DNA of 49,578 bases, taken from NCBI GenBank assembly GCA_017470985.1, contig JAFUXA010000020.1, positions 1 to 49,578 on the forward strand. The letters are read 5' to 3'. The stretch is from Lachnospiraceae bacterium. GTDB taxonomy: Bacteria; Bacillota; Clostridia; Lachnospirales; Lachnospiraceae. Below, piece after piece: positions 1 to 8,278 of the stretch; the stretch's first letter is position 1, and the number at the start of each line of letters is the position of its first letter. The position numbers and the translations under genes are program-made. The notes under the pieces are model-generated. The model saw only the letters and a program-made list of their open reading frames with translations, made no database searches and was not told where the DNA came from.

Positions 1-2
1 CA

Positions 3-872
3 CATGTAATCAAAATGATTGGGCCATCATATAGAACAAAGGATTATTATGATTTATTAGATGCTGATGAGCAAAAATAGATCATTAAAAAACTACATTT
101 TTACTTTGGAACTTTTAAACATTTTGATGTTGACATTTACAAATATAACAAGCGAGAAAGAAGACTGTTACTTTATACTACTTTACTTGGAGAAAAAATA
201 TATATTCAATATCCTGGAAAAGAAAGTGATACAGATAGAAAGCAAGTGATGCCACTTGATTTTAGGCCTGAATTGCAAAAAGCAAATGGAGAGTTTATTC
301 CAGATATTTCATTTGGTGATATTTGGGATATATTAGATAGAATTGGGGCAGAGGCTAAGAAGTATTTACCGTTTGTAGCGTCGTTGTTTTTGCATATGAG
401 TTATATGCATAATTATCAATATGAGAAGGCTCAATTTGAATATGAAGATTTGGATGTTAAGAAGGGGATTGTAATTGAAAAAGGGAAGGTAGCGCATGAT
501 TGGTACAAATTAAATATATCTGACGATGTTTGGTTTACTTTGAATGATAGGATAGGTTCAATTGAACTAGACGAAAATAATGTTTTTTCCTTTGAGGCTT
601 TTATAAAACTAGTGGATTTATTATTCCAAAATGAGGATTGTAAATATTATTACAAAAATGTAGTTATTGATGGAAAAAGAAACTATAACTTCAGCAATGG
701 TAGAACACAATCAAGTGATACCACTTTATTGATAATAAGTCATTTGGAAGAAAAAACGAAACTTTCTTCACTTCTTAATTCTTTTCAAAAGAGCAGAGGC
801 GTTCCAGGCTTTAAAAAGCAAGATTATGCAATCGTTACGAATGATATGGTTATAAATATTGATGTTAACTAA
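3..872 (+). pseudogene. Unrecognised gene interrupted by an in-frame TAG; 5' end outside window
   Basis: One reading frame stays open from the left edge to the TAA at 870-872 except for a single TAG at 78-80. Codons on both sides read like one protein: a Lys/Asp/Tyr-rich stretch before the stop and a similar one after it. No good start codon with a Shine-Dalgarno lies between the stop and GTG 246/ATG 249. One AAG-to-TAG change would explain it. If translation restarts at 246 the product is about 208 residues. I do not recognise the family. It lies 14 bp upstream of the modification-dependent nuclease, so it probably belongs to the same restriction cluster. The alternative is a short intact gene starting at 246. 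Confidence 0.5.
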
Positions 873-886
873 TAGGGGATAGTTGG

Positions 887-2143
887 ATGGAAGTACAATT
901 TGAAGACTTAGAAAAATCAGATTTATATGTTGATTGTGTCTATAAAGGTGGAACTGTGCCAAATATGTCCTCGGAACCATTTCATAAACTGATTCCTGGC
1001 TGTGAAAACGCCGGGGGATTTAGAAAGAAGCTTAGAGAAGATGGTTCTGGTAAGTATGCTTATGTGGTTCTTTATACTTCCATGGAAGAATTAGAGTGGC
1101 CAGATTATCTAGATGAAGAAACTGGTATCTTTAGATATTACGGTGACAATCGTGAGCCAGGACGCGAACTTACAGATACAAAGAAAAAAGGCAATAAAAT
1201 CCTTGAGATGGTCTTTGATTTACTGAATGAGGGAGTGGCGCTAGAAGATATGCCACCATTCTTTATTTTCAAAAAGACCGGTGTGGGTCGTGACATACAG
1301 TTTCTTGGCTTGGCAGCTCCTGGAAATCCCAAGATATCTCCAGATAAGGATTTGGTTGCATTTTGGAGAACAGTTAAGGAAAAAAGATTCCAGAACTATG
1401 AGGCTTATTTTACTATCTTAGATACTGGAAATAAGCCTATTTACCGGAATTGGATTGAATCATTAATTTATGACCATGACAATAGCTTACAGTATGCGCC
1501 AGAAGCTTGGCAGCGTTTTGTGAAACTAGGTCGTAATGGAATTACAGCATTAACTGCACCTCGAATGCACAAGATACCTACTAGGTTTGAACAGCTTCCG
1601 GCTGGAAGTGATACTGAGGGATTATTATGTCTTGATGCTATTAGGAATCATTATAATGATTTCAGCCAGGGATTTGAGGCGTGTGCCACGAGCATAATCG
1701 GTAAGATGGATACAAATTTTGTAGACTTCTCATTAACAAGACCTTGGCGTGATGGTGGTAGAGATGCACTTGGCTTTTATTCTATTAGTGCAGGTGGAAA
1801 AGTTAATGCACCTTTAAAAATTGATTGTGCATTAGAGGCAAAGTGCTATGCTCCTACACATGGTGTGGGAGTTAAGGAAATGTCTCGTCTTATTTCACGT
1901 ATCAGATATAGGCAGTTTGGAATAATGATAACAACAAGCTATGTGGACAAGCAAGCATATCAAGAGGTTGTTGAGGATGGACATCCGATACTGATTGTTT
2001 CAGCTGTTGATATAGCAGGTGTTTTGCGTAAGAACGCCATTAACTCTTCAAATGTAGATGAGTGGCTAAAATCTGTTGATAATACAGATAAAAGGATAAT
2101 GGCATATTACCAAGGAATTAAGGATATTATGAGCAATAAATAG
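887..2143 (+). CDS. Modification-dependent restriction endonuclease, AspBHI/Mrr-like
   Basis: 418 residues. The C-terminal third has the Mrr-type PD-(D/E)xK signature: a DGGRD segment with Asp293 in a strongly Mrr-like context, followed by Glu317-Ala-Lys319. In this family these residues bind metal and cut DNA. The N-terminal half resembles the AspBHI-type recognition domain, which reads 5-methylcytosine. Enzymes of this group cut DNA carrying foreign 5mC (type IV/IIM). The start follows AGGGGAT with good spacing. It ends 13 bp before the Sau3AI-like gene, so the two are probably cotranscribed. The nuclease fold is well supported. The 5mC dependence is inferred from overall similarity. Confidence 0.8.
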   Translation: MEVQFEDLEKSDLYVDCVYKGGTVPNMSSEPFHKLIPGCENAGGFRKKLREDGSGKYAYVVLYTSMEELEWPDYLDEETGIFRYYGDNREPGRELTDTKKKGNKILEMVFDLLNEGVALEDMPPFFIFKKTGVGRDIQFLGLAAPGNPKISPDKDLVAFWRTVKEKRFQNYEAYFTILDTGNKPIYRNWIESLIYDHDNSLQYAPEAWQRFVKLGRNGITALTAPRMHKIPTRFEQLPAGSDTEGLLCLDAIRNHYNDFSQGFEACATSIIGKMDTNFVDFSLTRPWRDGGRDALGFYSISAGGKVNAPLKIDCALEAKCYAPTHGVGVKEMSRLISRIRYRQFGIMITTSYVDKQAYQEVVEDGHPILIVSAVDIAGVLRKNAINSSNVDEWLKSVDNTDKRIMAYYQGIKDIMSNK

Positions 2144-2156
2144 ACAGGGGTAATCT

Positions 2157-3629
2157 ATGTTTAATAATGAACTTGGCTACGATCCAGCTAGCCCAGACAG
2201 CATAGAAGAATATGCGAAAAAACTAGAGAACAATACGTTTATAGAGGTAATTAAAGCTAGAGGAATAGAAGAGCAGACTGCTGTTCAGGCTTATGCAAAT
2301 AAACTTCGTAAAGGTGGATTGGGTAATCTTCTTGAAGAAGTATATTTTGGATACAAGGCTAATTCTAACCAGGAAGCGGATTTCCCTGAGGCAGGGGTTG
2401 AGCTAAAAACAACACCATATGAAGTTACCAAGAAGGGTGAATTGCGTGCAGGAGAGCGTCTAGTTCTTACAATGATAAATTACGACGGTCCCGTGGAAAT
2501 TGATTTCTACAAGTCTCACGCGTGGGAGAAGATGCGTCTTATCTTGTTAATCTATTATTGGAGAAACAAGATGTTGGAGAGCAATCTTTTATATCCAATT
2601 AAGTATGTGAAGATGTTTACTCCACCCGAGGCGGATCTGGAAATTATAAAACGTGATTATAATTATATAACTGACTTGATTCAACAGGGACGAGCACATG
2701 AGCTTTCTGAGGGTGATACCATGTATCTTGGAGCCTGTACAAAAGGTGCAAATGCAGAAAAAAGCACTGTTCCTCAATTTTATGGTGATAAGATACCAGC
2801 AAGAAAGAGAGCCTTCTGTTTTAAGAATTCTTACATGACATATGTGCTGAATCACTATATTGCTGGTGGTTCAAGCGATAATTCTATTTTGAAAGATGCT
2901 TCTGTTTTGAAGGAGAAGTCTTTTGAAGATATTCTTACAGATATTGTTAGTGAATATGTCGGTAAGTCAGATAAGGAATTATGCGAGAAGTTTGGTCGGG
3001 AGTATAACAATAACAAAGCTCAGTGGAATGACTTAGCATGTAAGATTCTTGGAATTAGGGATGAGCATGCTGATGAGTTTGAAAAGGCTAATATTAAGGT
3101 TAAGACTATTCGTGTAGAAGAAAACAACAAGATTGTTGAGAATATGTCTTTCCCACCATTTAAGTTTATGGATTTGGTGGATGAAGAATATGATGAGTCT
3201 ACTTTACATGATTACTTTGATGAGACACGTCTATTCTTTTTCGTATGGAAGAGAGATGGAGATGTTTATCGCGTAAAGGGATGCATGCTTTGGAATATGC
3301 CGTATCATGATTTAGATGTTGTAGTGCGCCAGGAGTGGGAGCAGTACAGACGTATCATTCGATACGGGGTAGAGTTTACCAAGCATATTGATTCAAAGGG
3401 GAAGATAAGTTTTTCAAATAATCTTCCAAACAAAAGTGAGACAGAGATTATTCACGTTCGCCCTCATGCTACAAAGGCTGCATATCGATTTAACAATGGC
3501 GAAGAATATGGAAATGTAGATCGAGACGCAAATGTCTTACCAAATGGTGAATATATGACTACACAGAGTTTCTGGATAAATAATACATACATATTAAAGC
3601 AATTAAAAAAAATCATAGAGGATGATTAA
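2157..3629 (+). CDS. Type II restriction endonuclease, Sau3AI/MutH family (predicted GATC)
   Basis: 490 residues, almost exactly the length of Sau3AI. The N-terminal domain has the MutH/Sau3AI catalytic pattern Asp75-x6-Glu82-x-Lys84, within a segment reading DFPEAGVELKTTP. Family members have a second, catalytically dead MutH-like domain at the C-terminus that helps bind another site, and the length fits this. Sau3AI cuts before the G of GATC and is blocked by methylation of the C. The neighbouring C5 methyltransferase is the expected protective partner. Specificity is inferred from family, not seen directly. Confidence 0.88.
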   Translation: MFNNELGYDPASPDSIEEYAKKLENNTFIEVIKARGIEEQTAVQAYANKLRKGGLGNLLEEVYFGYKANSNQEADFPEAGVELKTTPYEVTKKGELRAGERLVLTMINYDGPVEIDFYKSHAWEKMRLILLIYYWRNKMLESNLLYPIKYVKMFTPPEADLEIIKRDYNYITDLIQQGRAHELSEGDTMYLGACTKGANAEKSTVPQFYGDKIPARKRAFCFKNSYMTYVLNHYIAGGSSDNSILKDASVLKEKSFEDILTDIVSEYVGKSDKELCEKFGREYNNNKAQWNDLACKILGIRDEHADEFEKANIKVKTIRVEENNKIVENMSFPPFKFMDLVDEEYDESTLHDYFDETRLFFFVWKRDGDVYRVKGCMLWNMPYHDLDVVVRQEWEQYRRIIRYGVEFTKHIDSKGKISFSNNLPNKSETEIIHVRPHATKAAYRFNNGEEYGNVDRDANVLPNGEYMTTQSFWINNTYILKQLKKIIEDD

Positions 3630-3637
3630 AGTTATGC

Positions 3638-3666
3638 TTGATCGAGCTCCTCATTGCTGATATAAT
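3638..3666 (+). promoter_or_regulatory. Methyltransferase promoter with GATC inside the -35 box
   Basis: TTGATC at 3638-3643 and TATAAT at 3661-3666 are separated by 17 bp, with an extended -10 TG at 3658-3659. This sits between the endonuclease stop and the methyltransferase start, so the methylase can be expressed independently of the nuclease. The last four bases of the -35 box form a GATC site, the predicted target of this system. Confidence 0.7.
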
Positions 3667-3697
3667 AGAAGGGTATGTAAAAGAAGGAGTTTGATTA

Positions 3698-5101
3698 ATG
3701 AAGAAAACGGTTTGCGAATTATTCGCAGGTGTCGGTGGATTCCGTTGCGGATTGAATAATATTAATGAGAGTGTTGTTTACTCTCCTGAAAATAATGCCA
3801 AGGAAAAATGGCAGACAGTTTGGTATAGCCAGTGGGAGCCAGCTGAGAAGAAGACTCAGTATGCTCACGACTGTTATAAATATCACTTTGGAACATGTCT
3901 TGATAAGAATGGTGAAGACACAACAAATATGAATATTGAGGAAGTTGATAAGTCAACACTTCCAGACTTTTCATTATTGGTTGGAGGTTTTCCATGCCAG
4001 GATTATTCAGTAGCATCTTCTCTTGCAACTTCAAAAGGTCTTGAAGGAAAGAAAGGTGTTCTTTGGTGGTCTATTAGAGATATCTTAGAAGAGAAGAAAC
4101 CACCTTTTGTTTTACTAGAGAATGTTGATCGTCTTTTGAAATCACCTGCTAGTCAGAGAGGAAGAGATTTTGGTATTATCCTTGCTTGTTTTAGAGATGA
4201 AGGATATACCGTGGAATGGCGTGTAATTAATGCAGCTGATTATGGTTATCAGCAGAGAAGACGTAGAACTTTCATTTTTGCTTATAAGAACGAAGAGACA
4301 AAGTATGCTAAAGACATAACTAGCGCAATCAAATATGTATCTGAGTTTGGTGATGAAATGCATCGTGGCAGCATCGCAAAACAGATTTTTACAGAAGGAT
4401 TTTTTGCTAAGACATTTCCAGTAAACACCATGGATTCTAAGATGATTAAAATCCAGAAGTTACCAGAAGGAATCGGTGATTTATCAGCTCATTTCAAATT
4501 TGATTTTGAAAATGCTGGTGTCATGAGAGATGGTGTAATCTACACTGTTAAGACGGTACCTGCATATGATGGAAAGCAGATTACACTGGGGGACATAATG
4601 GATGAAGGTGAAGTAGATGAGAAGTACTTCATCCCAGAGCAGAAGCTTTATTATACTTATCCGGATATCACACATAGTGATGAATCACACGAAAAGCTTC
4701 CTAAGGAGCAACGCCAGACATGGCAGTATCTGAAAGGTGCAAAGAAGCTTCCTAGAAAAGCAGCAAATGGCCATGAGTATATTTTTTCAGAGGGAGCAAT
4801 TCCGATGATTGATGCTTATGATAAGCCAGCAAGAACAATGCTTACATCAGAAGGATCCTTCAGCCGTACAACACATATCGTTAAAGACAAAGCGACTGGA
4901 AGAATAAGACTTCTGACAGCAGAGGAAACAGAAAGAATCCAAGGATTTCCAACAGGACACACGCAGTTCTGTATGGTTGGCGATGAAGTTGTGGAAATGC
5001 CAACGAATAAGAGAAGATTTATGATGGGAAATGCACTTGTTGTAAATCTTATTAAGGATATGGAAAAGACTTTGGATGAGATATTTAAAAACGAAGAGTA
5101 G
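3698..5101 (+). CDS. DNA (cytosine-5-)-methyltransferase, partner of the Sau3AI-like enzyme
   Basis: 467 residues with the ordered C5-methylase motifs: FAGVGGFR near residue 9 (motif I, SAM binding), GFPCQDYS with catalytic Cys100 (motif IV), ENVDRLL (motif VI), a QRRRRTFIF motif VIII, a target-recognition region around residues 230-390, and MGNALVVNL (motif X). It transfers a methyl group from SAM to C5 of cytosine, most likely the C of GATC as M.Sau3AI does. AAGGAG precedes the start. It has its own promoter, which lets protection be made separately from the nuclease. Confidence 0.93.
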   Translation: MKKTVCELFAGVGGFRCGLNNINESVVYSPENNAKEKWQTVWYSQWEPAEKKTQYAHDCYKYHFGTCLDKNGEDTTNMNIEEVDKSTLPDFSLLVGGFPCQDYSVASSLATSKGLEGKKGVLWWSIRDILEEKKPPFVLLENVDRLLKSPASQRGRDFGIILACFRDEGYTVEWRVINAADYGYQQRRRRTFIFAYKNEETKYAKDITSAIKYVSEFGDEMHRGSIAKQIFTEGFFAKTFPVNTMDSKMIKIQKLPEGIGDLSAHFKFDFENAGVMRDGVIYTVKTVPAYDGKQITLGDIMDEGEVDEKYFIPEQKLYYTYPDITHSDESHEKLPKEQRQTWQYLKGAKKLPRKAANGHEYIFSEGAIPMIDAYDKPARTMLTSEGSFSRTTHIVKDKATGRIRLLTAEETERIQGFPTGHTQFCMVGDEVVEMPTNKRRFMMGNALVVNLIKDMEKTLDEIFKNEE

Positions 5102-5138
5102 TTGGGGGCAACATAGAAAAAGCATAGGAATTAGTAGG

Positions 5139-5174
5139 AGCTTATTGAGTGTTATGCACCCAATAAGCTTTTTG
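5139..5174 (+). terminator. Rho-independent terminator after the methyltransferase
   Basis: AGCTTATTG (5139-5147) pairs with CAATAAGCT (5161-5169) and is followed by a T run. Confidence 0.8.
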
Positions 5175-5217
5175 CTTAGTTTTAATTATGGTTCCAGATA
5201 GTTTGGGAGGAAAACAA

Positions 5218-6072
5218 ATGCGATTATCTGCAATACTAAAGGATTATGGATTGAATTTAGAAGAAACAAAACTGGTGAGACATCCCTTAAATAAGAAAGA
5301 TGTTAGGGATGTGTATGCAAAAGGCGGTCTGAGTTTTGTTGAAGCATATCAGTCTTCTCAATCAAAGAGGATATTTGATAATTGTAAGTATATAGTTACA
5401 TTTATGGGAACGGTCGGTACACAATCAAGATTTGTTGGAGTATATAAAATTCTTGAAATGATTGAGGGCTCCAAAGTACGAGAGTATATGCCAGTGGGAT
5501 ATCCATATGAGGAACATTTTGATGAAAATCATGTCTATTATAGAATGGAGCGCACAGATATTATGATAGATTTGGTTAATAGGCTAATAATAGATTGGCC
5601 ATCACCACGTTCTTGGTTCAATTGGGCTTCGACTGAAAAAGAAGTCTTGTCTATTTTAAGCAGTGAAGAAATTGAATTTCCTGGATATGAGAACCTTATC
5701 CTTACATATAATGAGCTATCCAGTATAGTAGATGGCGATGAGCGATATAAAAAATGGACCGATGCATTATCAAATGTAAATGGAATATATTTAATTTGTG
5801 ATACGAAGAACAACATGCAGTATGTGGGGTCGACGTATAACGATGAGGGAATTCTAGGCCGTTGGACAAATTATATTCATACATTAGATGGAGGAGATGT
5901 TGGGATTAAAGCACATCTTCAGAAATATCCAAATGCATATTTAGATTTTCAGTTTACAATTCTCAGAATATTGCCAAAGCCTATAGAGATGAAAGCTGCC
6001 GTAGAAATTGAGACGCTTTATAAGAGGAAGCTTGGAACAAGAAATGAGATATCTGGATTAAATAGAAACTAG
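5218..6072 (+). CDS. GIY-YIG nuclease family protein
   Basis: 284 residues from ATG 5218, chosen because GGGAGG ends 7 bp upstream; the earlier ATG at 5188 has no ribosome binding site. The C-terminal third is a GIY-YIG domain: a GIYLICD strand, YVGST, and an Arg/Trp pair (GRWTNY), with a conserved Glu near the end (EIETLYKRKLG). The N-terminal 180 residues form an alpha/beta domain I do not recognise. GIY-YIG proteins cut DNA in restriction, repair and homing. Next to a restriction-modification locus, it may be a companion nuclease or a repair enzyme. The target is unknown. Confidence 0.8.
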   Translation: MRLSAILKDYGLNLEETKLVRHPLNKKDVRDVYAKGGLSFVEAYQSSQSKRIFDNCKYIVTFMGTVGTQSRFVGVYKILEMIEGSKVREYMPVGYPYEEHFDENHVYYRMERTDIMIDLVNRLIIDWPSPRSWFNWASTEKEVLSILSSEEIEFPGYENLILTYNELSSIVDGDERYKKWTDALSNVNGIYLICDTKNNMQYVGSTYNDEGILGRWTNYIHTLDGGDVGIKAHLQKYPNAYLDFQFTILRILPKPIEMKAAVEIETLYKRKLGTRNEISGLNRN

Positions 6073-6088
6073 AAATGGATACAATTAT

Positions 6089-6604
6089 ATGATGAATCAA
6101 ATAGTAGGAATATGTGGAACATTATTAGGAACTGTTCTAGGGTGGGTTCTAAATAATCTTTCACAAAGGGGTAAGATATCAGTATTTGTAAAAAACTTAA
6201 ATGAAGAGTTTACAAAAAGAAATAGTTATGGTGGATTTGATCAATGTGATATCGCAGATGCAGAACATTATATAATAAAAATGTCTATCGATGTTTATAA
6301 TAGCAGTCGTGATACAGGTATAATGAGAGATATACAATTGGTTTTTTATAAAGGAAAGAAGCAGATGTTTTGCGGGGTTCCGAGAGATGAAGCGTCTAGA
6401 CATTCTGGAGGACCAATATCACGTTATGATGATTTATCAGTGGTAAATATTCAGCCTAAAAGTGTTATAAATATTAAAATGCATTATGGTCTTAATAATA
6501 GTGATGAATTATGGGAAGAATTAAAAGCATCTAACAAGGTGACTATGAGGTACAAGGATGCAAAAAATAAACAAAGAGAATGTGAAATATATAATAAAGA
6601 TTAG
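6089..6604 (+). CDS. Small membrane-anchored protein, unknown
   Basis: About 171 residues. An N-terminal hydrophobic helix (IVGICGTLLGTVLGWVL) precedes a mostly beta-strand domain of about 140 residues containing pairs such as YIIKMSIDVYN and INIKMHY. This suggests a single-pass protein with an immunoglobulin-like domain. ATG codons at 6089 and 6092 are both possible. It starts 16 bp after the GIY-YIG gene and ends 21 bp before the HNH gene, so it belongs to this defence operon. I cannot assign a function. Confidence 0.8.
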   Translation: MMNQIVGICGTLLGTVLGWVLNNLSQRGKISVFVKNLNEEFTKRNSYGGFDQCDIADAEHYIIKMSIDVYNSSRDTGIMRDIQLVFYKGKKQMFCGVPRDEASRHSGGPISRYDDLSVVNIQPKSVINIKMHYGLNNSDELWEELKASNKVTMRYKDAKNKQRECEIYNKD

Positions 6605-6625
6605 GCTCTAAAAGGAGTAGCATTC

Positions 6626-7744
6626 ATGAGTGATGAATTAGATTTTTTAATTGAAAAGTACTTAAAGGAACGATATGAATTCAATGTTTTACGATTTGCA
6701 GAACTTGAAAAACTTCGACTTGATTTTATAAAAAAATATCCAGTAGCGAAGATTAGAAATATGAGCTTAGATGAGTACACACCGGTCACACAGGCTTCGT
6801 ATACTTTTAGTAGCAGGTTGCGCTGGGATTTGCAGCACTTGGGAACTATGGGTAATGCTTATCCGGATGTTTTTGGCATATATGAAAAAGACTCTCAGAT
6901 TAAGCTATCTAAGACATATGAAAATATATTTGGAAAGGATTATAGCTCTGCCTTTGAAAGAATTAAAGAAGATATTGTTGCAGTGCTTGAAGCTGCTGAT
7001 GCTGATGATTTTGAAGCAATAGAAAAAAGCAGACTAAACAGTCTTTTTAAGAACAAGCTCTTGATGGTGTATTACCCAGATAAGGTTATACCAGTATGTG
7101 TAAAGAATACCTTAGATGCTTATTGTGAAGCTGTCGGTTTTATTCCGCCAAAGAATATGCCTTTTATATTCAAAAATCGTGCTTTGAAAGAATACAAGGA
7201 TCAGAGCGAAACTTTTTCTGAGTGGTCTAATTCTCAGTTTATGGGCTTTTGCGATTGGATTTGGAGACAGAATAAAAAAGTAACTCTTAAAAAGGCAATT
7301 CCACAGCAAGATGCTGAAAAAGCAATAAAACTAGAAAAAGAAATAGAAGATTTACATGTAACGGGAGAAGACAAGGAAGCTGTTGTTAAGGTTAGAGTTA
7401 ATCAAGGTGTCTTTAGAGATAAACTCTTGCATAGATATCATAAATGTTGTTTATGCAATGTGAATCTTAATGGCTTGCTTGTGGCAAGTCATATTAAGCC
7501 ATGGGCAGTTAGTACACCAGAGGAACGATTAGATATCAATAATGGTTTTATTTTCTGTCCTACTCACGACAAGTTATTTGATAAGGGATATATTTCATTT
7601 GACGATAACGGTAAAATCTTGATTTCAGAGGAAATGGACCAGATTAATCAAACCTTTTGTAATATTAACAGCGATATGAGCATAGATGTTAATGATAAGC
7701 AAAAAGGTTACTTAGAATATCATAGAAAGATGTTTGGATATTAA
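6626..7744 (+). CDS. HNH endonuclease (HNH_2 type)
   Basis: 372 residues. The C-terminal domain (about 255-350) has the HNH_2 pattern: VRVNQGVFRDKLL, CCLC, ASHIKPW with the first catalytic His, then ERLDINNG and CPTHDKLFDKG. In other members such domains cut DNA with one divalent metal. The N-terminal 230 residues are helical and unrecognised, perhaps a sensor or specificity domain. The start follows AAAAGGAG. The stop codon TAA shares its last A with the start of the next gene, so the two proteins are probably made in fixed proportion. Confidence 0.85.
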   Translation: MSDELDFLIEKYLKERYEFNVLRFAELEKLRLDFIKKYPVAKIRNMSLDEYTPVTQASYTFSSRLRWDLQHLGTMGNAYPDVFGIYEKDSQIKLSKTYENIFGKDYSSAFERIKEDIVAVLEAADADDFEAIEKSRLNSLFKNKLLMVYYPDKVIPVCVKNTLDAYCEAVGFIPPKNMPFIFKNRALKEYKDQSETFSEWSNSQFMGFCDWIWRQNKKVTLKKAIPQQDAEKAIKLEKEIEDLHVTGEDKEAVVKVRVNQGVFRDKLLHRYHKCCLCNVNLNGLLVASHIKPWAVSTPEERLDINNGFIFCPTHDKLFDKGYISFDDNGKILISEEMDQINQTFCNINSDMSIDVNDKQKGYLEYHRKMFGY

Positions 7745-8160
7745 TGTATACATTAGAGCAGCAATTTAGATTTAAATATAGCGAGATAATGGAGTATTTT
7801 CAGTGCATTGAATATGACTTAAAACGCATTTATTCAGCTATGTCTGCGGATGATTTTGATGATAATATGGATATGCTTGAGTTTTCTAATATGGGAAAGA
7901 CATTAAGAGAACTTGAAGACATGGATAATAGTGATGGAGATCCATTTTTGTCTGAAGCGGATTATGATACTTTAGATGCGATTAGAGAACTACGAAATTA
8001 TTGGGCTCATCAATGCTACTTGGATTGGGTTTATTGCCATGATAATTGGGAACGCAATAGTAAATTACAGAGGGTTTATAATAGGCTTGTAAATGAAACA
8101 AATCGGGTGGCAAAGTTACAGAATAAACTTGAGAGATTTTACTTGGATACTTTTTGTTAA
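7744..8160 (+). CDS. HEPN-like protein coupled to the HNH nuclease
   Basis: 138 residues, mainly helical. Near residue 84 it has ELRNYWAHQ, an R-N-x3-H arrangement that fits the Rx4-6H active site of HEPN ribonucleases. ATG 7744 overlaps the HNH stop (TAATG), with no separate Shine-Dalgarno at the usual distance, which indicates translational coupling. A terminator follows directly. I infer an RNase or RNA-binding partner of the HNH protein. The whole-domain assignment is weak, because Rx4H alone can occur by chance. Confidence 0.72.
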   Translation: MYTLEQQFRFKYSEIMEYFQCIEYDLKRIYSAMSADDFDDNMDMLEFSNMGKTLRELEDMDNSDGDPFLSEADYDTLDAIRELRNYWAHQCYLDWVYCHDNWERNSKLQRVYNRLVNETNRVAKLQNKLERFYLDTFC

Positions 8161-8174
8161 GTGGAAATGGTTGT

Positions 8175-8203
8175 AAGCTGTCCGTATTTTGGGACAGCTT
8201 TTT
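8175..8203 (+). terminator. Terminator of the HNH/HEPN operon
   Basis: AAGCTGTCC (8175-8183) pairs with GGACAGCTT (8192-8200), followed by TTTT. Confidence 0.88.
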
Positions 8204-8278
8204 GATTATTATAAGAATTATCAAGAGTTATCAAGAAGGTCATAGCTAATGACTGATTCATATAGGAGGGGTTACACC

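Noticed and set aside
61-249. 62-residue open frame on the + strand
   Set aside because: It lies out of frame with the stronger coding frame that continues into 246-872, has no ribosome binding site, and reads as low-complexity AT-rich sequence.
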